Below, one piece after another: positions 5,508 through 5,635 of a stretch of 5,635 bases of DNA. The stretch lies in assembly GCA_965653225.1 (NCBI GenBank), contig CBFGZI010000181.1, positions 1-5,635 of the forward strand, given 5' to 3'. The translations under genes and the position numbers were made by a program. Below the pieces are notes generated by a model. It searched no databases and was not told where the DNA came from. It was given only the letters and a program-made list of their open reading frames with translations. This stretch comes from JALZDI01 sp965653225. Its GTDB lineage: Bacteria > Actinomycetota > Actinomycetes > Propionibacteriales > Nocardioidaceae. Every line of letters begins with the position of its first letter. Position 1 is the stretch's first letter.

Positions 5508-5532
5508 CGGAATAGTCCCAACTGACTATCCG
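5508..5532. promoter_or_regulatory. inverted repeat upstream of the PBP gene (possible operator)
   Basis: ATAGTC (5512-5517) and GACTAT (5524-5529) are exact inverted arms around CCAACT. Allowing one unpaired A at 5511, the flanking CGG (5508-5510) and CCG (5530-5532) extend the match to 9 bp per arm. It lies about 60 bases before the PBP start codon, in an unusually AT-rich stretch for this window. That suits a protein-binding site or a hairpin in the leader of a divergent transcript. I cannot name a regulator. Confidence 0.4.
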
Positions 5533-5572
5533 AAGTTCACCCCGTTGGGTCTGCCGCCACACCCGCCCGCTC

Positions 5573-5589
5573 CGTCACTGTTGGTGACG
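5573..5589. promoter_or_regulatory. second inverted repeat upstream of the PBP gene
   Basis: CGTCAC (5573-5578) and GTGACG (5584-5589) are perfect 6-bp inverted arms around TGTTG. The geometry of a short dyad with a 5-base centre resembles operators of dimeric helix-turn-helix regulators, but it does not match any consensus I can name with confidence. The rest of 5533-5635 holds no recognisable gene. A divergent gene, if present, starts to the right of the window. Confidence 0.35.
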
Positions 5590-5635
5590 TCGCCGCAGTA
5601 CGAAATTCAACCTTTTTGCGGCGTTGCTCTCGGGA

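Noticed and set aside
4389..5525. 378-codon open frame on the plus strand, antisense to the PBP
   Set aside because: It lies opposite a gene with complete catalytic motifs. Its product is a low-complexity mix rich in Arg, Leu, Val and Gly with no domain, as expected for a shadow frame in GC-rich DNA.
5509..5545. SigR-type promoter (GGAAT ... GTT) upstream of the PBP
   Set aside because: GGAAT at 5509-5513 and GTT further right are about 21 bases apart, outside the spacing of about 18-19 expected for that class.

Overview
The window comes from a high-GC actinomycete chromosome. The evidence is the strong G/C bias at third codon positions, several starts with no Shine-Dalgarno sequence, an actinobacterial-type bifunctional penicillin-binding protein with a C-terminal PASTA domain, and a metallophosphoesterase of the type found beside ponA2 in mycobacteria (Rv3682/Rv3683 in M. 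tuberculosis, recalled rather than searched). Genus cannot be fixed from this sequence.

Layout, left to right. Bases 2-28 look like the last codons of a plus-strand gene that converges on the next one. A minus-strand gene for a gamma-glutamylcyclotransferase-like protein (38-823, possibly starting as far out as 886) lies downstream of a minus-strand gene for a small four-helix membrane protein (902-1372). These two probably share a transcript. A tRNA-Pro(CGG) gene with an encoded CCA end (1450-1526, minus) separates them from a minus-strand calcineurin-like metallophosphoesterase (1561-about 2514). Diverging from the phosphoesterase is a YqeY/GatB-like gene (2513-2974, plus). It runs tail to tail, with a 10-base gap, into a large minus-strand class A PBP gene (2985-5447). 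The last 188 bases (5448-5635) are the PBP upstream region, with a likely promoter and two inverted repeats. Any divergent gene starts beyond the window.

Functionally, the PBP builds and cross-links peptidoglycan outside the membrane. The phosphoesterase is probably held at the membrane by one N-terminal helix, and its conserved placement near the PBP hints at an envelope role. YqeY and tRNA-Pro belong to translation. The two left-hand genes have no assigned pathway.

This is mostly ordinary core genome. I see no CRISPR array, insertion sequence, phage gene or defence system. The points worth a second look are small: three gene starts with a -10-like hexamer exactly 6 bases before ATG (leaderless mRNAs), an 18-bp tandem repeat coding the Pro-Gln tail of the PBP, divergent starts that may overlap in one CCATGG, a 15-bp repeat at the start of the cyclotransferase-like gene, and two inverted repeats upstream of the PBP.
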